Source: Polynucleobacter sp. AP-Kaivos-20-H2 (GTDB lineage Bacteria; Pseudomonadota; Gammaproteobacteria; Burkholderiales; Burkholderiaceae). Taken from it: DNA of 64,000 nt. The translations under genes were made by a program, and so were the position numbers. Below, in pieces: positions 16,016-24,506 of this stretch. The first letter of the stretch is position 1; each line of letters opens with the position of its first letter. The stretch spans positions 479,805-543,804 of the forward strand of contig NZ_JACVOX010000001.1 in NCBI RefSeq assembly GCF_018882215.1, in the 5' to 3' direction. Below the pieces are notes generated by a model. The model had not been told where the DNA came from. It saw nothing but the letters and a program-made list of their open reading frames with translations, and did not search any database.

Positions 16016-17626
16016 TTAGGCCAATTCTTCATTCGGTGAATCTGCAGCCTCCCAAACATCCTCTTCTGGTGCAAACTGGGTTTGAGCCACAAAGTTTTTA
16101 ATCGCCAATAACGAGTCTTGGGCAACATCGTCTAGGCTTACCGTCTTCAACTCATCAGAGCACAGATGACGGCACCTCTCTAAATCACCTATTTCTGCAG
16201 CCTCAGCCAGTGAAAGCAATTGCCCCAAAATGCCGGAGCGGTCGACGATCGCATCTACGACAACGCTGGGAAGGTTAAAGTGAGATAGTAATTCGCGAGC
16301 CGGCTCATCAAATAGGTTATCAATTAAGGATAATCCGCCAACCAAGAAAGCTAAATCACTAGAACCTAAACCACCACCTGCCCCCAATTTGGTTGAAAGA
16401 GATTCCATAAAGAAAGCCCGGACACAAACAAGCTGTAATAAAGGGGTGGCATCCAGGGCTACTTTTGCCTTGGTATCGGCATAGAGCAAGAGCTGGGTCC
16501 AACGGGTGATGCGCTTAATGCCTGAAATTACAGCAGCATCACGAATATTTTCCGGCTTTTCACGTTTTCTTCGTGAGTCAATCTCAGCGATCACCATGAG
16601 ATGCTTAGATACCACCGGATTAGCCTCCACTGCAGTTACCAATTCCTTTAACTCGGGAGAAGACAGCAGCAAAGTCAATAACTCTAATAATTTACGATAT
16701 TCATCACCGCGATGCAATGACAGCTCAGGATCAGGTTTAACAAAGTAAAAACCTTCAAACGCATCGCATCCAATATCGCGCGCATGATGGTACTCTTCTG
16801 GGGTATGTAATTTGGACGCAATAATTTGCAATGTCTTGCTACCATCTTTGGATTTTTCATGGCGTGGCAAAGGAATGCCTTTACAGTAATCAATCAGGCT
16901 GGATGGTTTAGTGACCTTTTGAAGATCTAACTTCACATAACGAAACTTTGTCAAAATATCATCCAGGCCATCAAAGACTTCAGTCAAACCCGTTAATACG
17001 AATTTGTAACCTACGCTTCGCAGTCTTTCAAGCTTTTCTATAATTTCAGGAACCTTAGGTTCTCCAGAGTCCTCAAAATCCTTTTTAGCACCAGCATTAG
17101 CCTCAGGATCTTGTTCGGCCTCTTTAGTAAGTTCAGCCTCAGCCTCAATCGCATCTAGAATTTCCGCAAGATCAATTTGCAAGGGAAATTTTATTGCCGG
17201 AAATCCGCGCAACTCATCACCCAATTGATCGGCACGAATATTAATAAAACCTAAATGTTGACCCAGGGATTGAGTAACCCCTTTTGTCTTTAGGGAGTAG
17301 AGGATTTCAGATAGAGTTACTTGAGTCACCTCCTTACCATCATCATCCCTGAGATTGGCATCGGTCACCTCCTCTGGGTAATTCACTTCGGCTTTGGGAT
17401 CCTCGGCTAAGCGCTTAGCAATTTGCACCATAACATCATTACGGTCGTTCAGTCGTTTAGCTTTAAGCGTGGTACCTGGTCGAAAGAAAAGCTCATACCC
17501 AATGATCGCCTGCTCTCTATTTATGATGGGCTCACGTCCAAGATAAGGATTTTCTGGCGCAATTTTTTCAGGGCCTTTAGGTGCCTGAATTGGTGCAGCT
17601 ACGGATTTTTTCTTAAAGAGTGCCAT
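16016..17626 (-). CDS. EAL-HDOD signalling protein
   Basis: A 536-residue cytosolic protein. Residues about 25-290 form an EAL-like domain starting LGREPIINREQAIIGYELFFRP; the EAL/EVL catalytic tripeptide is ELF, and an acidic insert of about 35 residues lies near residue 165-200. Residues about 305-510 form an HDOD domain (SSPELKELVTAVEANPVVSKHLM, IKRITRWTQLLLYAD). Proteins of this YuxH type usually lack diester hydrolysis and act in motility or stress signalling. The start ATG at 17624 has AGGGGATAAAAAACAG upstream. It diverges from the adhesin E-like gene at 17894. Confidence 0.82.
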   Translation of the reverse strand: MALFKKKSVAAPIQAPKGPEKIAPENPYLGREPIINREQAIIGYELFFRPGTTLKAKRLNDRNDVMVQIAKRLAEDPKAEVNYPEEVTDANLRDDDGKEVTQVTLSEILYSLKTKGVTQSLGQHLGFINIRADQLGDELRGFPAIKFPLQIDLAEILDAIEAEAELTKEAEQDPEANAGAKKDFEDSGEPKVPEIIEKLERLRSVGYKFVLTGLTEVFDGLDDILTKFRYVKLDLQKVTKPSSLIDYCKGIPLPRHEKSKDGSKTLQIIASKLHTPEEYHHARDIGCDAFEGFYFVKPDPELSLHRGDEYRKLLELLTLLLSSPELKELVTAVEANPVVSKHLMVIAEIDSRRKREKPENIRDAAVISGIKRITRWTQLLLYADTKAKVALDATPLLQLVCVRAFFMESLSTKLGAGGGLGSSDLAFLVGGLSLIDNLFDEPARELLSHFNLPSVVVDAIVDRSGILGQLLSLAEAAEIGDLERCRHLCSDELKTVSLDDVAQDSLLAIKNFVAQTQFAPEEDVWEAADSPNEELA

Positions 17627-17893
17627 GGCAAAGGGGATAAAAAACAGGTCTTAATTTGCCTCGATTTTACTGTATTTGATCAAATACAGACTCGCACTCG
17701 CTTTTATGGGGCCCCAAGATAAACCCCGACCATCTTTTTAAAGCTCTAGAACACCCCAAATACAGCCTATCTTGATTCTAGCCAAAGAATTTGAAGTTCA
17801 GATGACATAGTCATTCAGAAATGTACATTAGCCATAAAATACAGAATAGAATATTTTGAGTATTAAACACTGACTGTAAATGAAAGAACTTCA

Positions 17894-18283
17894 ATGAAAA
17901 AATTCACTGCAATCATCCTGTGTTGCATTAGCTCTGTAGCAATGGCCAATTGGCTTGAGCTTGGAAGCAATGATACTGCCGTTGTGAAGGTAGATACCAG
18001 CACCATTAAACGAAACCCATACTCAATCGAAGCATGGGTTTTATTTGACCTTAAAAAACCAATGCAAATTTTTGAGGGCGATAGAGACGTACATTCTGGG
18101 GTGGCCTACTATGAATATGATTGCACCGAAAACAAAGCGCGTTTTTTAGAGAAATATGCCTATACGGAAAAAAATGGGCAAGGCGATCGCATCTTTTCAT
18201 CTAATAAGCCAGAAAATTGGCTCAGTATTCCGCCGAATGTACTCAATTTTAAAGTCTTCACTTATTTATGTAGGCCCAAATAA
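17894..18283 (+). CDS. Surface-adhesin E-like exported protein, second copy
   Basis: A 129-residue protein with signal peptide MKKFTAIILCCISSVAMA and mature start NWLELGSND, in the same family as the gene at 14727. The shared pattern is W.......VV.VD..TI.R......AWVL.D....... plus a C-terminal YLCRPK in place of KRVCKG and a YDC motif for YNC. Signal and length agree with Adhesin_E. It diverges from the EAL-HDOD gene and converges on the kinase gene with a 25-base gap. Confidence 0.7.
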   Translation: MKKFTAIILCCISSVAMANWLELGSNDTAVVKVDTSTIKRNPYSIEAWVLFDLKKPMQIFEGDRDVHSGVAYYEYDCTENKARFLEKYAYTEKNGQGDRIFSSNKPENWLSIPPNVLNFKVFTYLCRPK

Positions 18284-18308
18284 GCCGCAAGGCTTATTTC
18301 CACCGTTT

Positions 18309-19886
18309 TTACTTACGGCGCTCTTTCACTATTACTAAATCAAAACTGAATGTTGATCCCCGCCCTTCTGCACTATCAATATTTAAAGTACTGCCCATCA
18401 ACTCCAAAATTCGATTGCTAATAGTTAGACCCAATCCAGTACCTCCAAAACGCCGTGATATAGAGCTATCAGCCTGAGAAAAGGGGTCTAATATTTGTTT
18501 TTGAGATTCTGGCGAGATACCTATTCCAGTATCTTTAACAACAAAACGTAGAGTAAAGATGGAGTTTTCTAGCTTGAGTTTCTGAATTGAAAGGTCTATT
18601 GAGCCTTGTTCTGTAAACTTAATTGCATTACCGATGAGATTGTTAATCACCAGACTGAGATAGAAAAAATCACCGATTAGTTGTGTATTGGGTTCTAAGT
18701 CGCAAAAAAGATTGAATTGCAAACCCTTCGCTTTGGCATTTTCTAAAAATAGACTACGCACCCTGACAAAGAGATCTTCAATTGAAAATGGCGCAGTATT
18801 GATGCGTACCTTATTCGCCTCTAATTTAGAGAAGTCGAGGATATCATTGACAATCTCAAGTAATAATTTGGCTGATGATTCGATTCCCATTAGATATTCA
18901 CGCACCACTGGGCTTAAAGGCTCATACAAGGCCAAGGTAGACAGGCCAATAATGCCTGTCATTGGCGTGCGAATCTCATGAGACATGTTCATTAAAAACT
19001 GCGTTTTCACATTGAGCGCAGATTCAGCACCTACCTTAGCGCTGATGAGTTCAGTAATATCCCAATTAGTACCCACCATTCGGAGCGGCTTATTGTCCTC
19101 ATCCCTCTCAACGGTCGCCAGACCTCTGATAACACGGACAGTTCCATCTGGCAATAGGATTCTGAATTGAGTATTAAATTCACTAGCACCTTCAAGCGCT
19201 TTGGTTATAGCCGATTCAGCTGCAGTTCGATCTTGAGGATGAAGAGCACTAGCCCAACCTTCATACGAACCATTAAATTGGTCTTGCGTGATGCCGTACA
19301 ACTTACACATTTGGTCATCCCATACCAAGCGATTATTGAAGAAGTCAAAATCCCAAATGCCCACAGAGCCTGCTCGAGCTGCTAACTGCAGGCGATTATT
19401 GGTTTCAAATATCACTTTTTCAGCTAATTTACGCTCTGTAATATCCCGCTGAATAGAAACCCAATGTGTAAACCAACCCGCTTCATTGGCAATAGGAATA
19501 ATGTTCAGTTCCTGCCAAAATTCTTCACCATTTTTTTTATAATTTAATATTTCTTCGCGCACATGCTTCCACTCGCCAAGTGCTTTGAAAATTCTACTTT
19601 TGGTTGCTGGGTCAGATCTTGGTCCCTGAAGCATTCGAGGATTTTTTCCCAACACGTCGTTAAGTGAATAACCAGTCTCTCGAATGAAGGCCTCGTTTAC
19701 ATAAACAATGCGTGGCTCTCGATGGTCATTTGGAACGTCGGTTATGACAACAATATCGTTGGTATTGGCAATGACTACTCCAGCTAGCTTGAAGAATTCA
19801 TCCTGTCCAATCACGGAGAAAGATTCATCATTCCCCGACTGAGCAAGCTGCCCCTGAATGCCTAGGGAGTGATTGGTATTCGTCAT
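18309..19886 (-). CDS. Soluble PAS-PAS sensor histidine kinase
   Basis: A 525-residue protein without membrane helices. It has a PAS domain near residues 25-155 (FIRETGYSLNDVLGKNPRMLQG, ending SIQRDITERKLAE), a second PAS/PAC domain near 160-285, a HisKA dimer region with the phosphorylated histidine in NMSHEIRTPMTGIIG, and an ATPase domain with N box NNLIGNAIKFTEQG, G1 DTGIGI and G2 FGGTGLGL. The first PAS looks LOV-like but has Pro where the flavin-binding Cys of LOV domains is needed, so light sensing by that route is unlikely. It has no attached receiver. The receiver at 19969 follows 82 bases upstream on the same strand. Confidence 0.9.
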   Translation of the reverse strand: MTNTNHSLGIQGQLAQSGNDESFSVIGQDEFFKLAGVVIANTNDIVVITDVPNDHREPRIVYVNEAFIRETGYSLNDVLGKNPRMLQGPRSDPATKSRIFKALGEWKHVREEILNYKKNGEEFWQELNIIPIANEAGWFTHWVSIQRDITERKLAEKVIFETNNRLQLAARAGSVGIWDFDFFNNRLVWDDQMCKLYGITQDQFNGSYEGWASALHPQDRTAAESAITKALEGASEFNTQFRILLPDGTVRVIRGLATVERDEDNKPLRMVGTNWDITELISAKVGAESALNVKTQFLMNMSHEIRTPMTGIIGLSTLALYEPLSPVVREYLMGIESSAKLLLEIVNDILDFSKLEANKVRINTAPFSIEDLFVRVRSLFLENAKAKGLQFNLFCDLEPNTQLIGDFFYLSLVINNLIGNAIKFTEQGSIDLSIQKLKLENSIFTLRFVVKDTGIGISPESQKQILDPFSQADSSISRRFGGTGLGLTISNRILELMGSTLNIDSAEGRGSTFSFDLVIVKERRK

Positions 19887-19968
19887 AGGCTCAAATTATA
19901 GAATTAACTGAGTAATTAGCAACGTTTGATTCTTGGGCAAAAAATCATAACTAGGTCGAAATAATGGC

Positions 19969-20343
19969 TTATGCAACAGAATTTTCTAGGGTGGATGCAA
20001 TAGTGCTTAGAAAATCTCTAAAGCCAATCGGTTTTTCTATGAGGGCATTAAAGCCGGCATCCATAATGGCCTGCTTGTCTTCTTGCATAACAGAAGCTGT
20101 AAAAGCAATGACGGGAATAGCAGCGTAACGATCATCGGCACGCATAAAGCTCAAACAATCAAAGCCGCTCATACCGGGCATTTGAATATCCATTAATACG
20201 AGGTCTGGGACTTGCCTTTCAAGTTGCCCCTGCAAATCCTCACCACACTCTATTTCACTAGTCTCATAACCAGAGGATTGCAAAATATCCTTTGCGAGAG
20301 CTGAGTTAAGAATGCTGTCATCGACAATCAATATATGGGTCAT
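19969..20343 (-). CDS. Single-domain response regulator
   Basis: A 124-residue CheY-type receiver: acidic pair in ILIVDDS, phospho-acceptor Asp in LVLMDIQMPG, Thr/Ser in IAFTASV and Lys in IEKPIG. It overlaps the upstream kinase stop by four bases, so it is translationally coupled to the kinase at 20340 and probably receives phosphate from it. There is no output domain. No flagellar CheY partner (cheA, cheW) is nearby, so a phosphorelay role is more likely than chemotaxis. Confidence 0.9.
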   Translation of the reverse strand: MTHILIVDDSILNSALAKDILQSSGYETSEIECGEDLQGQLERQVPDLVLMDIQMPGMSGFDCLSFMRADDRYAAIPVIAFTASVMQEDKQAIMDAGFNALIEKPIGFRDFLSTIASTLENSVA

Positions 20344-22187
20344 TCTGCACCCCCCTTATCAACCTTGGGGATAAAGAATGTGAAGCTTGTACCCTCACCT
20401 AATGCTGAATCTAGTTTAAGCCAGCCACCTTGTAGATCTATTAGACGTTTAACGATTGCTAAGCCCAGGCCAGTTCCCTCTAATTTTCTGGTGTAGTTAT
20501 TTTCTACTTGCTTAAATTCTTCGAAAATTTTCTCTTGATCTTTTGGATCAATGCCGATTCCAGAATCCTTCACAAGGATCTTGACGCCTGCCTCAGTACT
20601 TTCAGCCTGAACTACGATTTCACCACCCTCAGGTGTAAATTTGACAGCATTCGTTAGTAGATTCAGAAGTATTTGCTTCATTTTTCGCTCATCAGCAAAG
20701 ATGAGATTTTCACCCTCACTGATAAATACATTAAGCTTTAATTTATTTTTCTTGACTCGCTCTGACACGATAGCAACGCAAGATTGAATAGCCTTATTCA
20801 GAGAAAAAATTTCTCTGAATATCACAACTTCCCCGGATTCAATTTTGGAGAGGTCTAAGATATCGTTAATTAAATCGAGTAAATGCTTGCCCGAGTTAAA
20901 AATATTTTTGACATATTCAGCCTGCTTGACATTGATTTCACCAAAAATCTTTTCTTTGAGAAGTTCTGAGAATCCAATAATGGAATTGAGTGGTGTTCTG
21001 AGCTCATGTGACATATTGGCTAAAAATTCAGATTTATGTCGATTAGCACTTTCCAGCAAGAGATTGCTTTCTTGCAAACGGACTTGATTTGTCTCGAGCT
21101 CTAAAGTGCGCTCACGCACCTTGTTATCAAGCTCCATATTCTGCTTCTCAATAATTAACTGAGACTCCCTTAATGCACTTTCAGCATTACTAATTCGCAC
21201 CAACTCCTCGTGAATTTGCTCATTACGATTCAAAATCATTTTGATAAAAATAAATAGCAAGACCAAATTCAAAATTGCAATAAGCCATATCGCATAAAGC
21301 GACCTTAGCCAACTATTGAGATAAATATTGTCCGCCACTACTGGTGTGACAATGAATGGGAAATTATTTACTCTTCTGGGGGCAACAATACGGGTTTCAG
21401 ACAGGCCATCCTGAATAGCTCTTGGCGTACTAACCTCTGCAACAGCATGATTAATATTTTGATCTGACATTAATTTCTTGGTGCTACTAGACAAAATCTT
21501 CTGGCCAATTAAATCTTCCCTAAAGGGATAGGCAGTCATTAAAGAAAAATCATTTCGATATAAAGAAACGGAGGCACCCTCACCTAGACTACTAATCACT
21601 TTTTTATAAAATTCAGAAAAGTTTGCTGCTGAAACACCAACCTGTAATGTTCCCAAGAACTCACCAGCTGGGGTTTGCAGTCTTTTGGCAATATAAAATA
21701 CCCACTGGCCAGTACCCTTATTTTTAACTGGCAGACTAAAAAAATTAGTGTTTAGCGCGTGATCTCTGAGCTCTTTAAAATAATCTCGCTCGGATAAGTT
21801 GATCGGTGGTGGCGGATAAGATCTAGAAAAATTAACTAAACGCCCATCATCTAGAGCGATAGATGCCACATCAATCAAGGGATTTGATGCAATCTTTTCA
21901 GCAAGCAGTTGATGAACTATCTTTTGAGCGGCATACTGCTTAAAAGCAGATTCATTGGAAAAGCTGCTTTGCGGTAAAGCGTTGTAGATACTATTAAGTG
22001 CAACTTCCGCAGAAATAAATGTTTGCGCAGCGTGCTCAGATAATGTGAAAGAAACATTATCTGTCTGCCTCTTCCATTCCGATTCAGCATTGAACTTCAA
22101 GAAAAAACTAGCGGCAATGGCTATCGCAACAACCAATAGGCCCAAAGCAACACCCGAAGCGATAATGACTAAACGATTATTTTTCAA
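20340..22187 (-). CDS. Membrane sensor histidine kinase with extracellular Cache-like domain
   Basis: A 615-residue kinase. TM1 is about residues 7-30, an extracytoplasmic sensor of about 260 residues (Cache-like; FSRSYPPPPINLSERDYFKEL is a typical PDC motif) follows, then TM2 (AIWLIAILNLVLLFIFIKMIL near 300). A coiled coil (about 330-385) leads to HisKA with NMSHELRTPLNSIIGFSELL and a HATPase domain with NLLTNAVKFTPEGG, DSGIGI and GTGLGLAIVKRLI. Ligands of Cache kinases are small organic molecules; which one is not readable. The start overlaps nothing upstream; the receiver is coupled downstream. Confidence 0.9.
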   Translation of the reverse strand: MKNNRLVIIASGVALGLLVVAIAIAASFFLKFNAESEWKRQTDNVSFTLSEHAAQTFISAEVALNSIYNALPQSSFSNESAFKQYAAQKIVHQLLAEKIASNPLIDVASIALDDGRLVNFSRSYPPPPINLSERDYFKELRDHALNTNFFSLPVKNKGTGQWVFYIAKRLQTPAGEFLGTLQVGVSAANFSEFYKKVISSLGEGASVSLYRNDFSLMTAYPFREDLIGQKILSSSTKKLMSDQNINHAVAEVSTPRAIQDGLSETRIVAPRRVNNFPFIVTPVVADNIYLNSWLRSLYAIWLIAILNLVLLFIFIKMILNRNEQIHEELVRISNAESALRESQLIIEKQNMELDNKVRERTLELETNQVRLQESNLLLESANRHKSEFLANMSHELRTPLNSIIGFSELLKEKIFGEINVKQAEYVKNIFNSGKHLLDLINDILDLSKIESGEVVIFREIFSLNKAIQSCVAIVSERVKKNKLKLNVFISEGENLIFADERKMKQILLNLLTNAVKFTPEGGEIVVQAESTEAGVKILVKDSGIGIDPKDQEKIFEEFKQVENNYTRKLEGTGLGLAIVKRLIDLQGGWLKLDSALGEGTSFTFFIPKVDKGGAE

Positions 22188-22229
22188 TGGAGTGTTCGCA
22201 ATTTTAGAAGGATTTCCAGCCCTAAAGCC

Positions 22230-22724
22230 TTAGCTTTCAAAGTGGGCTTGTAGCTCTTGCTCTACTACCAGTGCAAGATCTCGGAGGTGACCCAACTCTT
22301 TTTCTGAGAAATTTCTTGGCGCAGTATCAATAATGCAAAGGGTACCAACCGCCAAACCACCTGGTAAATGCAATGGAATACCCGCATAAAAACGGATGAA
22401 TGGTTTTCCGATGACCAGTGGGTTATCTTTAAAGCGACTATCTTCTAGCGCATTGGGGATCAGAAAAATATCCTTACCTAAGATAGCATGTCCACAAAAA
22501 GAAATATCTCGTGGAGTTTCTGAGGCATCCAAACCACAACTCGATTTAAACCACTGCCGATCTTTATCTACTAAAGAGACCAATGCAATTGGTACATTAA
22601 ATACGGAGCGCGCTAGTTTAGTAACGCGATCAAAACGCTCTTCAGGTTCCGTATCTAGAATCTCAAGTTGGCGTAATCCCGCCAGTCTTTCTGATTCATT
22701 TATTGGATTTTCAGGTTTCTGCAT
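22230..22724 (-). CDS. Stand-alone GAF domain protein
   Basis: A 164-residue protein consisting of one GAF domain of the kind found at the start of many sensor kinases: NESERLAGLRQLEILDTEPEERFDR, then LVSLVDKDRQWFKSSCGLDA and YAGIPLHLPGGLAVGTLCIID. Residues are typical of redox or ligand-sensing GAF domains. It sits between the kinase at 20340 and the receiver-cyclase protein at 22761, all on the same strand, with gaps of about 40 bases, so it probably feeds into the same signalling group. Confidence 0.82.
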   Translation of the reverse strand: MQKPENPINESERLAGLRQLEILDTEPEERFDRVTKLARSVFNVPIALVSLVDKDRQWFKSSCGLDASETPRDISFCGHAILGKDIFLIPNALEDSRFKDNPLVIGKPFIRFYAGIPLHLPGGLAVGTLCIIDTAPRNFSEKELGHLRDLALVVEQELQAHFES

Positions 22725-22760
22725 CTATTAACTCCTAATCAAGCGGATTGAAGTGAATTT

Positions 22761-23870
22761 TTACTGTGCAATTTTGAATGCCTCAATGGACTTATCAATA
22801 TCTTTAAACATAATTGAGCCACGAGGTTTGGCGCCAGAATCCGCATATAAGCGTGACTGAGTTCGTACATCCATCAAAATTTCTCCAGCCTTAGCTTCAC
22901 GGCATAGCCTCGAAACAATTTCAGTAACTGCACCAATTGCGGTATAGTCTTCACGACCCTCAAAACCCATCATACCCAAAGTAGCAAATCCAGTGGCAAC
23001 ACCAACCCCTATTGACAAAGATGGGTTGTAGCCTTTTTGACTCCAGCGAACTTTGAGATTGGTAAAAGCAGTCTGAAACCGTTTTGCCAGATTAATAGCC
23101 TGCATTGGAGCGTTATCAACCGGTATCGGGTCATTAAAAAAGATCACGATTTCGTCGCAAGAAAAACGCTGGACAGTGCCATTAAATTGACTAATGAGTT
23201 TGCCAAGAATCTGATGAAATTCGCTCAGAATGATCATGACTTCTTCTGGCTCTCTATCCATCACCAAATTACCAAAGCCACGCAACTCAAAAAACGCAAT
23301 GGTGATTTCTTTACGATGAGGTTGTAAGAGACCCTCCTGTTTATCAGAAACAATCTTGGTGGCAACATCCGCAGGCAAAGATCGTTTGAGCTTATTAAGG
23401 CTCTCGATTTCCTCAACTTGTTTTGCAACCTTTTTTTCTAGGTCTTGGTTGAGTTGCAGCAACTCTCTATTTTTGTCAGCAATTTCTTTTTGAAGACCAG
23501 CAATGCGCAGCAAAGAATCTACTCGCGCTAACAGTTCTGCCTGATTAATTGGCTTACTTAAAAAGTCATCTGCGCCAGCCTCTATTCCTTTGACTTTTTC
23601 ACTGGAAGGATCCAGCGCTGTGAGCATAACTACTGGTAGTAATGCAGTTTGTGGTTTTTGACGAATGGGCTGAAACACCTCATATCCGGACATCTCAGGC
23701 ATCATGACATCTAGCACCACGAGATCAGGCATGGACTCTTCGATAGATTTGAGGGCTTCGGCGCCACTAACAGCTGTTTTAACAGCATAGTCACGACTCT
23801 CTAATACAGCCTTTAATAGATCAATATTTTCAGCGGTATCGTCAACAATTAAGATGTTTGTGGGTTTCAT
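22761..23870 (-). CDS. Receiver plus class III cyclase-like domain protein
   Basis: A 369-residue protein. Residues 1-125 are a receiver (LIVDDTAEN, DLVVLDVMMPEM, ADDFLSKPIN), followed by a coiled coil (about 130-165) and a class III adenylate/guanylate cyclase-like domain (about 185-355). Important catalytic positions depart from consensus: the first metal aspartate in the usual DIRGF is Glu (FFELRGF), the second is kept (SCDEIVIFF), and in the YTxIGDxVNLxSR segment it reads YTAIGAVTEIVSRL, losing the Asp and Asn. So cyclase activity is doubtful and the domain may be a docking or regulatory module. Confidence 0.78.
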   Translation of the reverse strand: MKPTNILIVDDTAENIDLLKAVLESRDYAVKTAVSGAEALKSIEESMPDLVVLDVMMPEMSGYEVFQPIRQKPQTALLPVVMLTALDPSSEKVKGIEAGADDFLSKPINQAELLARVDSLLRIAGLQKEIADKNRELLQLNQDLEKKVAKQVEEIESLNKLKRSLPADVATKIVSDKQEGLLQPHRKEITIAFFELRGFGNLVMDREPEEVMIILSEFHQILGKLISQFNGTVQRFSCDEIVIFFNDPIPVDNAPMQAINLAKRFQTAFTNLKVRWSQKGYNPSLSIGVGVATGFATLGMMGFEGREDYTAIGAVTEIVSRLCREAKAGEILMDVRTQSRLYADSGAKPRGSIMFKDIDKSIEAFKIAQ

Positions 23871-23996
23871 GGCTTAGTTACTGATTTATATAGGTATTTT
23901 TGATAAATTAGGCTATTTCCGCCTTATTATATTATATTATCCTTACAGCAATCTTGAATGTTTAGAGGTCGCACCAATCCGGTTACTGGAGATCAC

Positions 23997-24236
23997 ATGG
24001 AAAAAGTATTTTTGATCCGCGCAGAGTGGGATAACGATGCGAGCATTTGGTCCGCCACCTCTGATGATGTATTGGGACTAGCAACTGAGGCCGACTCTAT
24101 TGACATCCTCTTTAATAAACTCTCTTCCATGGTTCCAGAGTTAATGCTTTTAAATAAACTGACGGACCAGCCTGAAATTGTGTATGAAGTGCTAGCCCGT
24201 AAGTCGTCAATAGCTCACATACCAACTGAGGCTTAA
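23997..24236 (+). CDS. HicB/DUF1902-like antitoxin
   Basis: The open frame begins at 23958, but the ATG at 23997 has a Shine-Dalgarno GGAG at the right distance and gives an 79-residue protein starting MEKVFLIRAEWDNDASIW. This is the DUF1902 fold related to HicB: a beta-hairpin that usually neutralises the partner toxin, with DDVLGLATEADSIDILFNKL as the conserved helix. It is followed three bases later by the HicA-like gene on the same strand, the order antitoxin then toxin. DNA-binding tail not seen. Confidence 0.72.
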   Translation: MEKVFLIRAEWDNDASIWSATSDDVLGLATEADSIDILFNKLSSMVPELMLLNKLTDQPEIVYEVLARKSSIAHIPTEA

Positions 24237-24238
24237 TC

Positions 24239-24502
24239 ATGGCTAAAGTCATCGGGTCTTATCGCGGCAACTCTTTTTCTACAGATTTATTAGCCATACT
24301 CAAAGAGGCTGGTTGCAACTATCATGCGCCAGCGCACCGGGGTAATCACGACATTTGGTTCTCACCAATTACGGGGATTTACTTTCCGTTTGATAGCAAA
24401 ATCCTTTCGCATCACACTGCAAATGCGATCCTAAAGATCGCGGGCCTACCAGAACAATTTGAGGCGCATCAAGAAGACGGCTCAGAGGATATTGCTGAGT
24501 AA
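24239..24502 (+). CDS. HicA-like toxin of a type II toxin-antitoxin pair
   Basis: An 87-residue protein of the HicA/YcfA mRNA interferase family. The GNHDIW segment carries the catalytic His used for RNA cleavage, preceded by the CNYHAPAHRG loop and a helix AILKIAGLPE. Compared with typical HicA (about 60-80 residues) it is slightly longer, with an acidic tail. It follows the DUF1902 gene at once and ends four bases from the end of the convergent flagellin gene, leaving no room for a separate terminator. Confidence 0.72.
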   Translation: MAKVIGSYRGNSFSTDLLAILKEAGCNYHAPAHRGNHDIWFSPITGIYFPFDSKILSHHTANAILKIAGLPEQFEAHQEDGSEDIAE

Positions 24503-24506
24503 GTGA

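Noticed and set aside
15962..16024. Terminator of the EAL-HDOD gene
   Set aside because: Hairpins CAAGAGC...GCTCTTG and TTGGCC-CTTA-GGCCAA exist near the 3' end, but no T-run follows on the minus strand.
19500..19886. LOV light sensor in the kinase at 18309
   Set aside because: The motif is GKNPRMLQG, without the cysteine that LOV domains need for the flavin adduct; it is treated as an ordinary PAS.
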